64,000 bases of DNA from Apoda limacodes (taxonomy: Eukaryota > Arthropoda > Insecta > Lepidoptera > Limacodidae), in contig OX291553.1 of the NCBI GenBank assembly GCA_946406115.1, positions 8,747,001 through 8,811,000 of the forward strand, written 5' to 3'. A program made the translations under genes and the position numbers. Position 1 is the stretch's first letter. Each line of letters begins with the position of its first letter. Positions 21,798 to 35,200 of the stretch are shown piece after piece. The notes under the pieces are model-generated. The model ran no database searches. It was not told the DNA's origin and saw only the letters and a list, made by a program, of their open reading frames with translations.

Positions 21798-23764
21798 AGA
21801 CAACTTTGCCTACTTGTTGAACAATAACTTTAAACAGTATGTGCTGCTGTGGCCTAATCATAAGCATAAATTTCTCAGCGGGCTATGAAATTATGAGTCA
21901 ATGAATACAGAACAAAGTCTTAAATAAGACAATCCGTAGACCTGAGCAATTAAGCTCAAAAAATCACTTTTTTTCAAAAAATTACCTCAACAAACCTACG
22001 CTGTATCTCCTACATATTAATGAAATGTTGTCCATCAATAACATACATTGCTATGCAGATGACAGTACTGGAGACATATTCTAGGAGACGAAAACTAAGA
22101 AAACGCAAAGCGCGTGGGGTAACCATTAGTTAGATACAAACATAATTGACGCCAAGGGACTACATCGCTAAATATTGAACAATACTAAGTAGTAAAAAAA
22201 TTATCTAAAAAAATTACAAAAACAAAAATCTACCATTTCAAACATAAACACCTATACCCAAACATTTTTTTTATTAATCATCTTAAATGTAAACTATACA
22301 GTTACCGTATTTATACGCCTTATTATGTGGTCATATAGCCTACTAGTAATTTTAAAAACCGGAAAAAAATCAATTAACAATTTTTTTAGAGCTTATTTTA
22401 CATTTGTGAATTTGTGAGTAGCTGATAAAGGGTAAACTCCCACCTGAATTCTTTTACTTGGATTGCGATGAAAACAAAAGAATCGGTGAGCACAAAGAGC
22501 ACTACCGATGAACTGAAATTTACATCCTAATACCCCGAGGGAATGCTCGTCAGCAATATCAAATAGAATGTTACCGAAAATATATAATATAATAATAAAT
22601 GTAAATCTAAGCTAGAAAAGGCAAAAGCTATTTAAAATTTTCTGAAACCTTCTTTTCTTAAACCAGTAATTATGCAAGTATTTAGTAGCAAGTTTGACAT
22701 GATCTATTTGATATACAATCTCAAAAACTTTATTTTTTTGGAAACACCTACTGTGTGAAATTACATTATACGAAAGTTACAGGGTTAAAGACCTAATTTT
22801 GCTGAAGTACGTGACTAATATATACCACACATGGTCTTATTGTAAACCCTTTTAAATATCATAGTCCGAGAAAACATTTCTGTGACCGGTTACAATATAT
22901 TAGAGCCAATCCTAATGTTCAATTATAATGCCTGGCAAAGCATTATTAAAAAATTTTTTTTTATTTTCGGCATTAAGCAATCTAGAATCAATTTTCTTCC
23001 TGTGTTGTTTTTTCAAATGTAATTCGAACTTTTCATAGCGTTATGAGAAAATAAGTTTTAGGTAATCCGCACATAATTTTACGCGAAGAATGTAGATAAA
23101 TCCGAATTTGTTTTGTAACAACAAGTCGGATTATAATCCGGTAACAAGGACGCGGAGAAAATTGAATTTGTCCGCAATCCGCCCGAATGCGCTACCGATA
23201 GCGGCATTCTTACCGAAAACAAACATTTCTATTTCCAATCTACTTCTATGGCGTCAGTACACATACAACTATCGGAAAACGCGTAAAGTATTTGTGCTGC
23301 ACTGATTTAACAAATAAATTCAATACTGAACCAGTACGTAAGGGATTTTTTTTTTAAATAAACATTTGCACCGAAAACGTACTATTTTTTAATATTTTTG
23401 GCAATTGTTAAAACATCAAAGTTCAATTAGTCTAACAACCAAGTATATGGATTGCAAATGTTAGTAAGTTGGTAGGTAAAAGAAAATCACTAAGCTGAAA
23501 AAAATGTTTTAGATATATAGGTATCTGTTCAATATACGGATCCAACACCGTCCTAACCTCGGCGAAGAAAAAGACTTATTTTAGTATAAATCGGTGGTTG
23601 ATGGTGTATTGTGACCTGAAGGGCTGCCTTTGTTCGGTTTCCTATTCTATTTTCTTCACCACCAGTAACCTTTTTTATATAGTCACAGTACTATCGTAAT
23701 AGTCAGTCCTCAAAGAGTGACACTAATTATATATAGGTATTTTATATTAAAACATTAGAATTAT
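21798..23764. other. Mostly unannotated; one dispersed repeat inside
   Basis: 22465-22545 ('aaacaaaagaatcggtgagc', 'gaactgaaatttacatccta') matches 53890-53950 in reverse complement and is a dispersed repeat. The remainder is AT-rich with no supported gene. Confidence 0.45.
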
Positions 23765-24890
23765 TTGAATAAAAAATTAAAAAAAAAACTTTACGAACGT
23801 CTTCTCCTCGCTCGCCTACGGAACGCCACAGTCTTCAGAGGCATCTTAATCGAAGAGCAGTTCGGCTTCCGCGCCAAACACTCGTGCATCCACCAAGTCC
23901 TCCGCATCACGGAACATATTCTCACACTACTCTATACACAAACAACATCCCTAAAACGATAGGTACCCAATTAGCCCTCTTCGCGGCTGACACCGCTATT
24001 TATATCACCAATAGGCAAGTGAGTCGAATCACTAGGAGACTCCAATCCGCTATCACTGCCCCAGGCGAATGGTTTCGGAAATGGAGAAACGAAGTCATCA
24101 TCATCTCAGCCGCAAAAAGTCAACTGCTGGACCTCCTCTATAGATTTCCAAAGGAAACGGTTGGAAGCGGCCTGCATCCAGCGTCTTCCTGCGGCCTTCG
24201 CTAAGTCGTCTGACCCCCTTGTGGGCGGTCTTCCGACGCTGCGTTGGCCAGTCAAATAGTTAGAGACCGAGCCGTTCCGGAGACTCTTGGTACGTCCGCA
24301 ATGCAGGGATTTCGAGCTCTCCACGATTCCCCAATATCTCAAAGACTTGGCAATCCGCTTTTTCGAGCGTACACAAAATCACCCGAATCGACTAATTGTG
24401 CTATTCACAACTTATCATCCCTGAGACCAACCTCGGCACGGTCGTAAAACTATTGTGAGGCGGCCTCGGCACGTACTAACAGCCCCAGACGACGATCCGG
24501 ATAGCGAGATTAGTCTCAACGACCTCCCCTAAATAGGGCCTCCCCCCAACAAGACGCCGACGAACCCGGGGACGTCGGCGACCGCAAAGATACACGAGGT
24601 ATCAAAGAGTGCCGGGGTGCTTCTCGCCCCCACTTAATCGCAACCACACCCGCGTAACGGGGAACTCCCGTACTGGCGCTGACTCACCTTCGGGTTCGAG
24701 AATCACGCCGGAAGGGACGCCCCCGAGAGCGATAACCCAAACCGAGGCTCCCCCCGTGGGAAGCCGCCCTTGAGCGTTGGGTGCTATATGGGCTAAGGCT
24801 GCTTAAGAGTCTCGCCCCAAAAGCCCGGTGAAGCAGTGATGGCTGCAACAGCCAACTGCAGTCAGCCAGAAAAGAAAATGCATCTTATCT
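23765..24890 (+). mobile_element. LINE family B (Jockey-clade) relic
   Basis: Reverse transcriptase pieces in changing frames: LKKKLYERLLLARLRNATVF and EEQFGFRAKHSCIHQVLRIT; then PKTIGTQLALFAADTAIYIT (the YADD-type box reading FAADT) and GEWFRKWRNEV; then, after a deletion, WYVRNAGIS and the C-terminal tail. It ends in a GC-rich 3' region with 'atggctgcaacagccaactg', also at the reversed copy 48960-49480. No intact frame remains. Confidence 0.85.
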
Positions 24891-25235
24891 ATGATCACCT
24901 CGAAGCAGCGTTCAAATACCGACTTGGTTGAAAAGAGTTCCTACTCAAGCCGTTACTGTCTGACCGTTACAAACCGCACTGATTTGCAACCTAACGCCGG
25001 TTATAAACGTGTAAGTTGTTTCCTTTAGTGTTATTGTGGATTATTAAGTTTAATGTGGATGTTGTACTATTAGAGAAAGCTTTGAGTTTGTACCTACTAA
25101 CTATAAAAATACTTAAGATTAAACATACATTGACTTTGGTTTGGTCATAAATTGAGTCACGTATAGCTCCGTTGTGTCTTGAAGGAAAAGTTCCACACAA
25201 AAATAACTATTTCTGTGGAAATTCTTCAATACAGA

Positions 25236-25684
25236 AAAATCGGCCAAGTGCGAGTCGGACTCGCGCACGAAGGGTTCCGTGCCAATAGGTACCTATAAAA
25301 ACTGCAAAAAAAATCACGTTTTTTGTATGGAAGCCCCCCTTAAATATTTGGTTTATTTTAATTTTCTTATTTATTTTTAAAGTGACTATAAAACTAAATA
25401 TTCTGTGAATATTTTAAGCGTCTACCTGTTGCCGTTATCAATATCAAGCAAAACCGAGCAAAAAAATCACGTTTGTTGTATGGGAGCCTCTTAAATATTT
25501 ATTTTATTCTGTTTTTTAGTATTTTTTGTTATAGCAACAACAGAAATACATCTTCTGTGAAAACTTCAACTGTCTATCACGGTTAATGAGATACAGCCTG
25601 GTCACAGACAGGCGGACGGACGGACAGCAAAGTCATAGTAATAGGGTTCCGCTAATTACCCTTTGGGTACGGAACCCTAAAAAA
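25236..25684 (+). mobile_element. Dimeric repeat S1, copy c
   Basis: Nearly complete: head 'tcggccaagtgcgagtcgga', two half-units with 'aatcacgtttgttgtatggg' (first unit 'gttttttgtatggaagcc'), tail 'atgagatacagcctggtcac', end 'gggtacggaaccctaaaaaa'. Confidence 0.85.
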
Positions 25685-25769
25685 GAGTTTGTACATGAAA
25701 TTATGGCATAAATATGGAAAATTAATGGTTCCAATCAGTTTTACACATTATTTCTCATTTTTTAGCGTT

Positions 25770-26100
25770 ATGTACAATGTCATGGCCCATGCTCCATACA
25801 AATATAAAACATCCCTTTTCATGATTCTAGGACAACAGGAAGTACCCTATAGGTTTTGATCGATTTTTTAATAACTGAAAACCTAAATATGCGACAAAAA
25901 TGACCGTTTTTCCGCCGTATTTTTTTACTGAGTTGACTTAGAAAATTGATTATCTTACAGCTTCAAGGGACCGTAACCTTAGTATTAGATATTAACTTTA
26001 CGCGTTCCTGAGACAAAGGGTCTTGACAGATAGACAGACGGACAAGAAAGTGTTCCTATAAGGGTACCTTTTTTTCCTTTTGGAACTGAACAATAAAAAA
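25770..26100 (+). repeat. Possible retroposon fragment
   Basis: Contains 'agatagacagacggacaaga' followed by 'gttcctataagggtaccttt', a tail style seen in lepidopteran interspersed repeats but different from S1. No second copy was found in this window. Confidence 0.35.
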
Positions 26101-26604
26101 AGGACAACTAGGCGACATTATCGCTAAAAAGCGATCTCTACGAGGCAAACCTTTGGTTAGAGTAAATCACAAAAGAAGTAGGATCCGAAATAAAAAAAAA
26201 TCTTAGGTTAGATTAGATCACAGACAAAGACTAGACAGCGCATTTTCTGAACAGCTGTGAAGTAAAATCGGTCGGAAAAGTGTAAAGGAGACCTAACGTT
26301 TTGTTTTTATTTTACAGAAAATAGGAAGTTGCAACTCATTAGCTTTGTCTCTTTCTAAAGTGTGGTCGATCCTGTGAGCTTATTGCTCAGTCCACAGGAC
26401 AAATAACAGAACTTTAAGAAGTCTATGGATTAGACGACAAAAAATGTTGCCGGATACTGATTACAAACCCTTCTAGTCTCGCATTCACGTAGCTCTTTAA
26501 AGTGGCAGGCGTCGAACACTACTTATACTCAAAACAGTAACTATGTAGCTTGTGTGCCTTCTTTGCTACGAATACATAAGTAACTACCAAGTATAAATAA
26601 ATAA

Positions 26605-26862
26605 TAATAATAAATATTTTTGGACCTTACACACAGCGCCATCTGGCCCCATAGTAAGCAAATCTTGTGTAATGGATACCAGACAACGGATACAAATAGA
26701 TATATATAACTTTTAAAAACATACGTATCATACATACATATATACACCCAAACTCAAGAAAAACACTAATTTTTATCACATAAATGTTTGTCCAGTGCGG
26801 GAATCGAACCCACACTCTTTGCACAGCAGCCGGCCGCACTACCAACTAGGCTGCAAGAGAGT
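26605..26862 (-). mobile_element. tRNA-derived SINE S2, copy b
   Basis: Minus strand 26856-26788 carries a tRNA-like head with 'tagttggtagtgcggccggc' and 'gtgggttcgattcccgcact' (box B). The body and 3' part match the copy at 8617-8900, including 'gacaacggata.aaata' on the plus strand. Confidence 0.8.
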
Positions 26863-27371
26863 ATATAAATACGTGTAAATTAGACACTTCGGAAATGGCG
26901 GTAGAATCATTTTTTTTTTTAAGGAAATAGAAACCTACATAATAACTAACATTACTTGTCTGCGTAAGGTTGATGATGATAAATGTATAAACATAATATT
27001 ATATATACAAAACATTTACAGCCTGACTAGAAGATCCATCGCGCGCCGCGCCCAATTCGCTAAGACTACAAACTTAGGGGTCAAATCCAAAACGTTGCAA
27101 ACTGCCGTTAAATTAATTATATCGAAAAACAACACAAACGGATCATGGAGGAAACGCTATATCTTGTAATAGATATATAAAAAATAATTTATCTCAGCAG
27201 TTTAATAAACAATAAAACTACAAGTTAAATATTATATAGAGCTTTTTGTGAAAGGCTTGGACTTAAAATCAAAAACTAGAAGAAATAATAATATAGAGAA
27301 TACAAAACTAAATAAAACTAGTTCAACTTTAAATTGTCAAAAGTTAAGAGAATTACGACCGCCCTTCTAAG
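26863..27371. other. Downstream flank of PK-like 2
   Basis: AT-rich; probably holds the 3' UTR of PK-like 2. ATTAAA on the minus strand at 27201-27206, about 166 bases past the stop codon, is a candidate polyadenylation signal. Confidence 0.35.
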
Positions 27372-27550
27372 TCAATTATTACCGCCAGCGTAGACAACCT
27401 TCATGGTGTTTGTAGAACCTGATCCTTGTTTCCACCCGGAGACGATGACTACAGGACTACCTTCTTTGATCATCCCGGATTGAAGCGTCCACTTCAAACA
27501 GAAATTAACCCTCTTGTCCAGATCGGTGTGCCAATCCATTTCTGCTGCAT
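27372..27550 (-). CDS. PK-like 2, terminal exon
   Basis: 179 nt, DAAEMDWHTDLDKRVNF, then GSPVVIVSGWKQGSGSTNTM and KVVYAGGNN before TGA (27372-27374). Trp, Arg and the GW-x-x-GSG effector loop match allosteric animal PKs. Confidence 0.95.
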
Positions 27551-30500
27551 CTGAAGTTAGTTAAACAGAAAGCTGTACCGTACCATTTTCTAATTATATT
27601 AAACAATGTAGATACATAATAACTTAATGGTGATGAAACCATTTTTTTTTTTTATTTTAATAAACGCAAACACAGAACAAGAATAAGATATATTACGGCC
27701 TAATTCAAATAAATTGCATATATTTCGGCACGGTTAGAATACGATAAGCATATATTTTGACACAATTAGTCGTTTTCAATTCAAAACAAATATAATAATA
27801 TTTGATGAAGGTTTATAGTTAACGTTGTTAAACAGTGATAATGATATACCATCATACCTACAGGTATTTTGTAAACGATAACGTGAAGTGGAAGTGCTAT
27901 TGGTAACTTAGGATATTAAGAATGAAAATAGATATGTTTTTTTATTTTAATTTTAATGTAAACATTGGGCCGCATTACCACCTGGAAAAACAATCTACAG
28001 CGAAAAATTATGACAGTCTGTCTGGCAGTATCTTGCAAATGTAAATCACGTAACAAACGCTGTTGTGACAGTTTGTCATTCGTTTCCTGCGAGTAGTTGC
28101 AACATTAACATTAGTTCTGAAATTCTGAAAAAATCACAATAATAGAGCTATAAAAATACTACTAACGAATATAGTTCCACAGTAGAAACTTATTTTTCAT
28201 AGCTCTTGCAACATCTAAGTAGGCATTGCGTTGTTTGTAAATACATCTGCGCTAAATTGCGATGGTATAACCCGAGAGCGTCCCGTAAAATATTTGTTGC
28301 AGAAAAAAATGCAGGAAGCTATACAATTTGTAACGGGATTGCATGGACCTCATACAAGACTTCCGTTTATTTTCGTGAAAGTGAAAATGCGACCTTAGTT
28401 CTTTTTAGGGTATCGTACCCAAAGAGTGCCAACTATAAGCCTACGCTGTCTGTCTGTCTGTGCGACGTACAAAGGCATAATTACTGACTTTTTTATTAGG
28501 AACTCTAGAAAATTCGTTGCATAAGCTTTAGTATTGTGCCGAGGTTTGAAACCCTTAATGTGAGAGTCTGAATCGCACTTACAAGGTTGGCAGCACTGCT
28601 GATATTAAGGTTTTAATATTACCATATTAAAATAATACTAGATGATATTTTTTTTTAATGGAACTGCTTTTTTAAACCGATGTGAGTTAATCGAAAATTA
28701 ATTTACATAGACTTATTTTCACAAATTTATTTCCTCCAATTATATATATTAATTAAGATTCAATTATGTAAGTTTATTGAAATATACCTATATTAAGCAA
28801 TGTAAATATTATAGTACATTGCGTATTCAGGGTTGTATGAAAAAAAAACTAACGGGAGGCTATTTAAAAGCCTAAGGCAGAAGGCCAAAGGCTTTAATGA
28901 CTCGAGTTTGTAATTTCTGCACCGTCCGTATACAATATTTTTCATCACACCTACGAGTAAATAAATAAAATTATAATATGAAAAAATTTATACTCACCAA
29001 AACACAATTGCGGGGACAGAAGTATGGAATTTATGAATTAAAAAGTTTTAACTAAAGTTAAAACCTGTTAACGCTCGCTTGGCGCGTAGTTCATGAATTG
29101 AACAACAGATGGCGCTTTTATGCATATTAAATAGAATAGACAAAAAACATACAGCATGCGTGGTGCACAGGACAGGTTTCATATGTCATCATCGCCCGTG
29201 GGTTTTATAAACTGTGCCTTGAGGAAAGCAAAATTAACCCAAAAAAGCCCGTAAAAGCAATTAAGGTCTTACCACCCGCTTTACCTACACGTAATGACAC
29301 TGTTTACAAGTAAGGTGTGATGGAAAATAACTAAACAGTAATTTGATTTTAAAGGGTCTACAGCTCATCGCGCCACTACAAACATGATGCTGAAAACCCC
29401 AACACATTATTCGCAAGCATATAATGACTCATTCACTGTCACAGCCATAAGGCTATGGAATAGTTTACCCTTTGATGTCAAAAAAAGCACAAACTTTAAG
29501 AATATTTAAAAATCTCGTAATCATACATTACTTAAAAATTTAAGCTGTCTCATCAACACTGTTTATTCATCTATATTATTTAAGATGTATGTAGTTTGTG
29601 TATTTTTTTTTTGTTATGTATTTGATATATATATATTTATTTTGTTTAAATGTTTGTACGTATTAGTATTATTTATTATTCATATGTTTATAAATTTAGT
29701 TATTGCTATAAATGTATACTTATATTGTAAAGTTTCAGTTAGCACATACTACTCAATAATTTTATAAAGTCTCCTCTACCCAAAGGTTGTCTGGAAGAGA
29801 TCGCTCATTAGCGATAAGACCGCCAATTTGTTATTACTTTTATTGTTTAATTGTTTTGTTTTCTATATGCGCAATAAAGAATATTAATCTAATGATATTC
29901 AGGTATTTCATAAAGTAATAGTAGAAGAACTATCGGTAACTAATTCTGGTGACATTTTAAGAATCAAGTTACAAGGATCTTTAAAATGCTCTAAGTAACT
30001 GCGAAAAACGAGTGTAAGGTCATGTTTGGTCCAGATGATTAGACCAGGGCACCTTCTATTGTAATCCTACTGATTATCTTTTTATTCATGCTTAAGGCTT
30101 TTATTTTATAGGCAAGTATAAACCTGGATCTAATACTTTGTAACGAAAAAGAAGAATACCTTCATAAATCATAGGCATAATTCCTCTCCACAAGTGCATC
30201 TGTCTTGCTATTATCGGGTATCTCGTTACAGCAATGATGGGACATCGAGGCCTGTACTTAGCAACGATCTGGGCTGACTTGCCCGTGGATGTAATCACTA
30301 TAATAGCTTTTGCCATTAACTTTTGAGAGGCCAAGACAGCTGCTAGTGAAGTGGCAGTAGCTTGATCGCAAGGCATCGGAGTCTGTGGATGAAATATTTA
30401 ATATAATCCTATCTTCTACGATTTAGAACTGAGTCACTTTTGTAAGATTAAATGGCAACAACCACAAGATCGAAGCCGAAGTAATTCAAATCAAATTCGG

Positions 30501-32196
30501 GGCGGCGCATTTCATAGTTAATGTATATGAGACGAATCACTGGAATTCGGCCCGATTCGACTCGGTGAGCCTAGTTTAACTTTAGGCCTACATTGTTCTG
30601 AAAATAAGTAACAATGAATTAATCAAACTGAAAATTTTAATTTTCTTAATATACTATCCCCGCGGTTAATCATGATGTGTAGACTTTATAACTTGGCCCC
30701 ATTCAACAGAAGACATTGGGGCCAACAGAACTAAGTATTAATATTTGGAACTTGGCCGGTTTTATTATATTTCTTTATTGCTATAATTTTTAGGTTTTAC
30801 TCTTTAATAATCGTTTTTCATTTATAACCTTCGATACGAGAATTTTATGTGGAGTTAAATCGTTTGTTACCCATAACACTATCCATGCGGACATAGTGTT
30901 ACGCAAGCTAGATTTGACCGACTTCTTAGTGTCCTATAAGGCTAAAATTTAGTATACTCATATAACTTTAGTGTCAATGAAACAATATGGTACCGTGGAG
31001 CTGATCTGATCATGGAGCCGGGGAAGAAACTTTGTAATAAAACAACGCAACCCCATCGAGTTTGGGTTTGTTTGATTTGTTGTAACAAGCACTTAGGTCT
31101 TAGAAAATATCTATCCGCGGTCTCAGAAAAAGTAAAATCCAGTCGCGCGTATATTATATATCGTAATTATTTTTAAATAAATATCTTTAATTCTATTTAC
31201 ACTATAATTATTTTAGATTTTTATTTATTAGTCTTATTTTTATTAATAGCAAAATCGTACCTTATCTATCATATCGCGCAAGAACTGCGTGGACCAGACA
31301 CAAGTTTCAGCCTCTCTGCAGGCGTTCTGCAAACACTCCACAACCTCAACTGGATATTCTCCGATAGCAGTTTCTGAGGATAGCACAAGGCTGTCAGCAC
31401 CGTCCAGGATACAGTTTGAAATATCCAGTAATTCGGATCGTAGAGGAAGTTTCGCATCACGCATGTTGCTCAGGATTTGAGATGAAATGATTACAGGAAC
31501 AGCAGCCTGTCGCAGAAGAGTTTTCAGTTGTAGTGAATTTATCATTTTACTAAACATTTTTGGCTACTAAGTTTCTTGCCGGCTTTTCTTTATAAAAAAA
31601 ATATTCCAAAACAGTGGTAAGTGGCCAGGCGTCTCATGTGATAAATACACAAGCTTGCATTACTAATGAATCGGCTACTACCATTTCCTAAATAGAATAG
31701 TTTCTATTAGTAGACCTCCTTCTTTAACTTTTTCAATTTACTTAAATTCTACGGTCACATCGATGTGAAAGTAAGAACAAACACATTCATTCGTTTTGTT
31801 AAGTACAAATATGTGAAGAGATGATGGAAAATGAAAAGCAAAACCATGAAAAAAACTGTAAAAAGATGTATATTGCATTGTTTATGATGTAATTCTATGT
31901 ATTTTGTTTCGGTGCTATAATTATAAATTATTTTTTTATACCATTAAGGTGGCAAACAAGCCTACGGTCCGCCTGATGGTAAGCGGACACCGTGGCCTAT
32001 GGACGCTTGCAACACCAGGGATATAACTCGCGCGTTGCCGATCCCTTAAAAAACTAATAACTGCTTTCTTAAGGAGCTGTACATACTTTAGTCCTTTGAG
32101 AATGTACCCATCTGCCAAGCCTACCCGTCTACCAAGCCATCTTCGTCCCTTATAATATTAAATTCTATAAAAATAAAATTTAATAATAAAAAAAAG

Positions 32197-32235
<39 letters not shown>

Positions 32236-35200
32236 AATAAAATTGTTATATAAATCTAACATAGTTATCAAAATAATAATTAAATAAGATCGTGGAAGAT
32301 CGAGGACTTAGAAAAAGTAAGCCAGGATCGTGGTGGTGGAGGTCTTTAATATTTTTGTAGACTTTCTAAAGACGGGCTTAACACATTTATGTAGTTAAAA
32401 ACCTAAATTCGAAAATAAAATAAATTTCATTACTAGAACACCCGGGATAGCATAAGTTTACGTAGACATACATAGGCAGCGGCGAGCGTCGCGGTGCCAC
32501 CAAATATAAAGAAAGCGTATGAAGTGGGCATATGCAAAATGCGATAGATTTATATAAAATGCAATGTATTATTGAGTGAATACATTATAACATGAGAGGA
32601 ATTATATACCTTTCTGATGGCTAAATAAAGGTGGCAGTGTTGTAGTGACCTGAATATTGGAATGCGACTCTTTTGCTTGATTTAGCGATGGATGTTGCTT
32701 CTTATGTTTGATTGCTTATACTGCTGCTATACAATACAGGTAAAAAGACCTCGCCTGAGTAAAGTAAAGAAGGAGACAAGGAGATGATAATGGAGGCATG
32801 CCCGGGGATCGGAAGCTTAAAACCTACTGATCTCTCAGAATGTTTATCGTTAACATTCGTTAGTGGCTTCAAGTTACATCGGCTGAGCTCACAGACGGTT
32901 TGAACATCTCTCGCCTAACGTTTCGATCCGTTTGTTTGGGTCAAATACGAATGTGAGTTCAGTGCCGAGAGACTTGAACGACGACAACAGATTACACAGT
33001 GTAGAAGGGTAAAGGTCCTTGCCCCGAGCTGTCTGTCAGAGTCGAAAAACTGCGAAAGAAGGCAATTGTTGTTTTATTAAAATTGACACGTAAGCCGTTG
33101 CCAAGTTGCGGGGAGTCGGACGCTGATTACGCGAAGGCGACAGTGATACTTCACCTACGCGACTGGTGACACCAAATAGGGAGAAGTCTTGTAGCGATTT
33201 GAATATTGGAATGCGACTCTTTTGCTTGTATTAGTGATGGACGTTGCTTCTGAGGTTTGATCGTTTATAATGCTTCTATATTACACAGGTAAAAAGGCCT
33301 CGCCTGAGTAAAGTAAAGAGGAGACAAGGAGATGAAATGGAGGCATGCCCGGGGATCGGAAGCTTAAAACCTACTGGTCTCTCAGAATGTTTATCGTTAA
33401 CATTCGTTAGTGGCTTCAAGTTACATCGGCTGAGCTCACAGACGGTTTGAACATCTCTCGCCTAACGTTTCGATCCGTTTGTTTGGGTCAAATACGAATG
33501 TGAGTTCAGTGCCGAGCGACTTGAACGACGACAACAGATTACACAGTGTAGAAGGGTAAAGGTCCTTGCCCCGAGCTGTCTGTCAGAGTCGAAAAACTGC
33601 GAAAAGAAGGCAATTGTATCTTATTTGAATTGACACGTAAACCGTTGCCAAGTTGTGGGGAGTTGGACGCTGATTACGCGAAGGCGACAGTGATACTTCA
33701 CCTACGCGACTGGTAACAACTCATGGAATCATATTTGGTTCGCGACTAAATTTCTGAAAAGCTGCGATACTGAATATTACATTAATAACCTAACTCTCAC
33801 TTATTCTATCGTTAATCAATTAAATAAACTATAAACTATAAATCTTCGTACTTGAACTGATAATATACCTATTATACATTTAACCTGTTTATGAATCCTT
33901 GATCATGTATGGTGTGGACGCCGGCTTGAAAACCGAAATATATCATTTATAATCTACGACTGAAGTTACATGGATGCAGTGGGGCTTATTGCGTCTTGCT
34001 CTCCGGAGTGTGTTTAGCATGGGGCGTGCCCTCTTGGTGAATTCCATGGCTGTTCCATTGGTACATAATTATTACCTACTACACAAATGGTTCAGTGGGG
34101 TTTATTGCGTCCTGCTCTTCGGAGTGTGCTTAACACGAGACGTGCTCTCTTGACAATGTCATGGCTGTGTCTGTGCGAACGGATGTCACACTCTTTGGCC
34201 TAAGGCTGAGTGTTTGTGCTATGCACGCACAAGGATTTGTTCCTGAAACTACATATTTTAGACTTCGGTCTTCAGCTTTGGCTGCAACGATAATTTAATG
34301 GTTATACCATTTATGATTTCACACCTCTACTCCTGCGGGGGATGTGCGCTAAGTTAGCCTCGGTATGGACACGTACCGTGGGAAGCGCTGGGTGGAGCTT
34401 CCCGCCTTTTTATTTTTTTTAGAAAAATAAAAAGCGCATAGGGGTAGAGGATACTATTTTCATTACTAGAACGGTGTTTCAGTCTTTCTCTTAAAGAACC
34501 TGCGGTCTACGTTACACAATAAGGTCCTACCACTTAGACGATCACATAGCCAAACCTTCGTTAAATTTATACTTCAATTTTCAAGTTTCATGTTTATATT
34601 GTCTTATAATCTTTTCTTTCCATGCTGGTTAGTTAGGTAGGTACGTTAAGGGTAGCTAGTATATATGTTTCTTTGGGGGGGTTAGTTACATTTTGGTTGC
34701 CTTCGACCAGGATTATTAGATTTATATAAAATTTTATAAAGTTTGGAATCGCTATTGAACTGATTTTATTCGTAGTCATTTATAAATATTTTAATAAATA
34801 CAAAATTTTAATTTTATTTAAAATCATAAAAAAATAAAAAATAATCGAGAGTCAATTGTATGAGGAATATATAGCAGTTTAGTTTTGATACCTGCATCAT
34901 ACACAAAGTAGAAGTTGTTACATGTGAATCAATGACAAAATAGTCAAAATAAATATTTGTTGTTTTGATAGTTGATTTAATGTAGTAGTTTATGTTATAT
35001 TTCAATTTTGGCAAAAGTATAAGAACCTGTGAGTGTTTTCGGAATTATCGTAAATTCAAGTTTTTTAATATTTGGTTATTCAGACTTTTAACTAATTTTT
35101 AGTTTTGACTTTACTAAGATTTTGTTTGAGATTAAACTAGTCAATTCATTTTACATTACTAAGATTTCGAATCGGCATTATGAAAACAAATGCCTATAAT

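Noticed and set aside
28206..28487. 93-codon plus-strand frame
   Set aside because: Its end is an S1 3' scrap and the rest has no protein-like pattern; it lies in an intron of PK-like 2 on the opposite strand.
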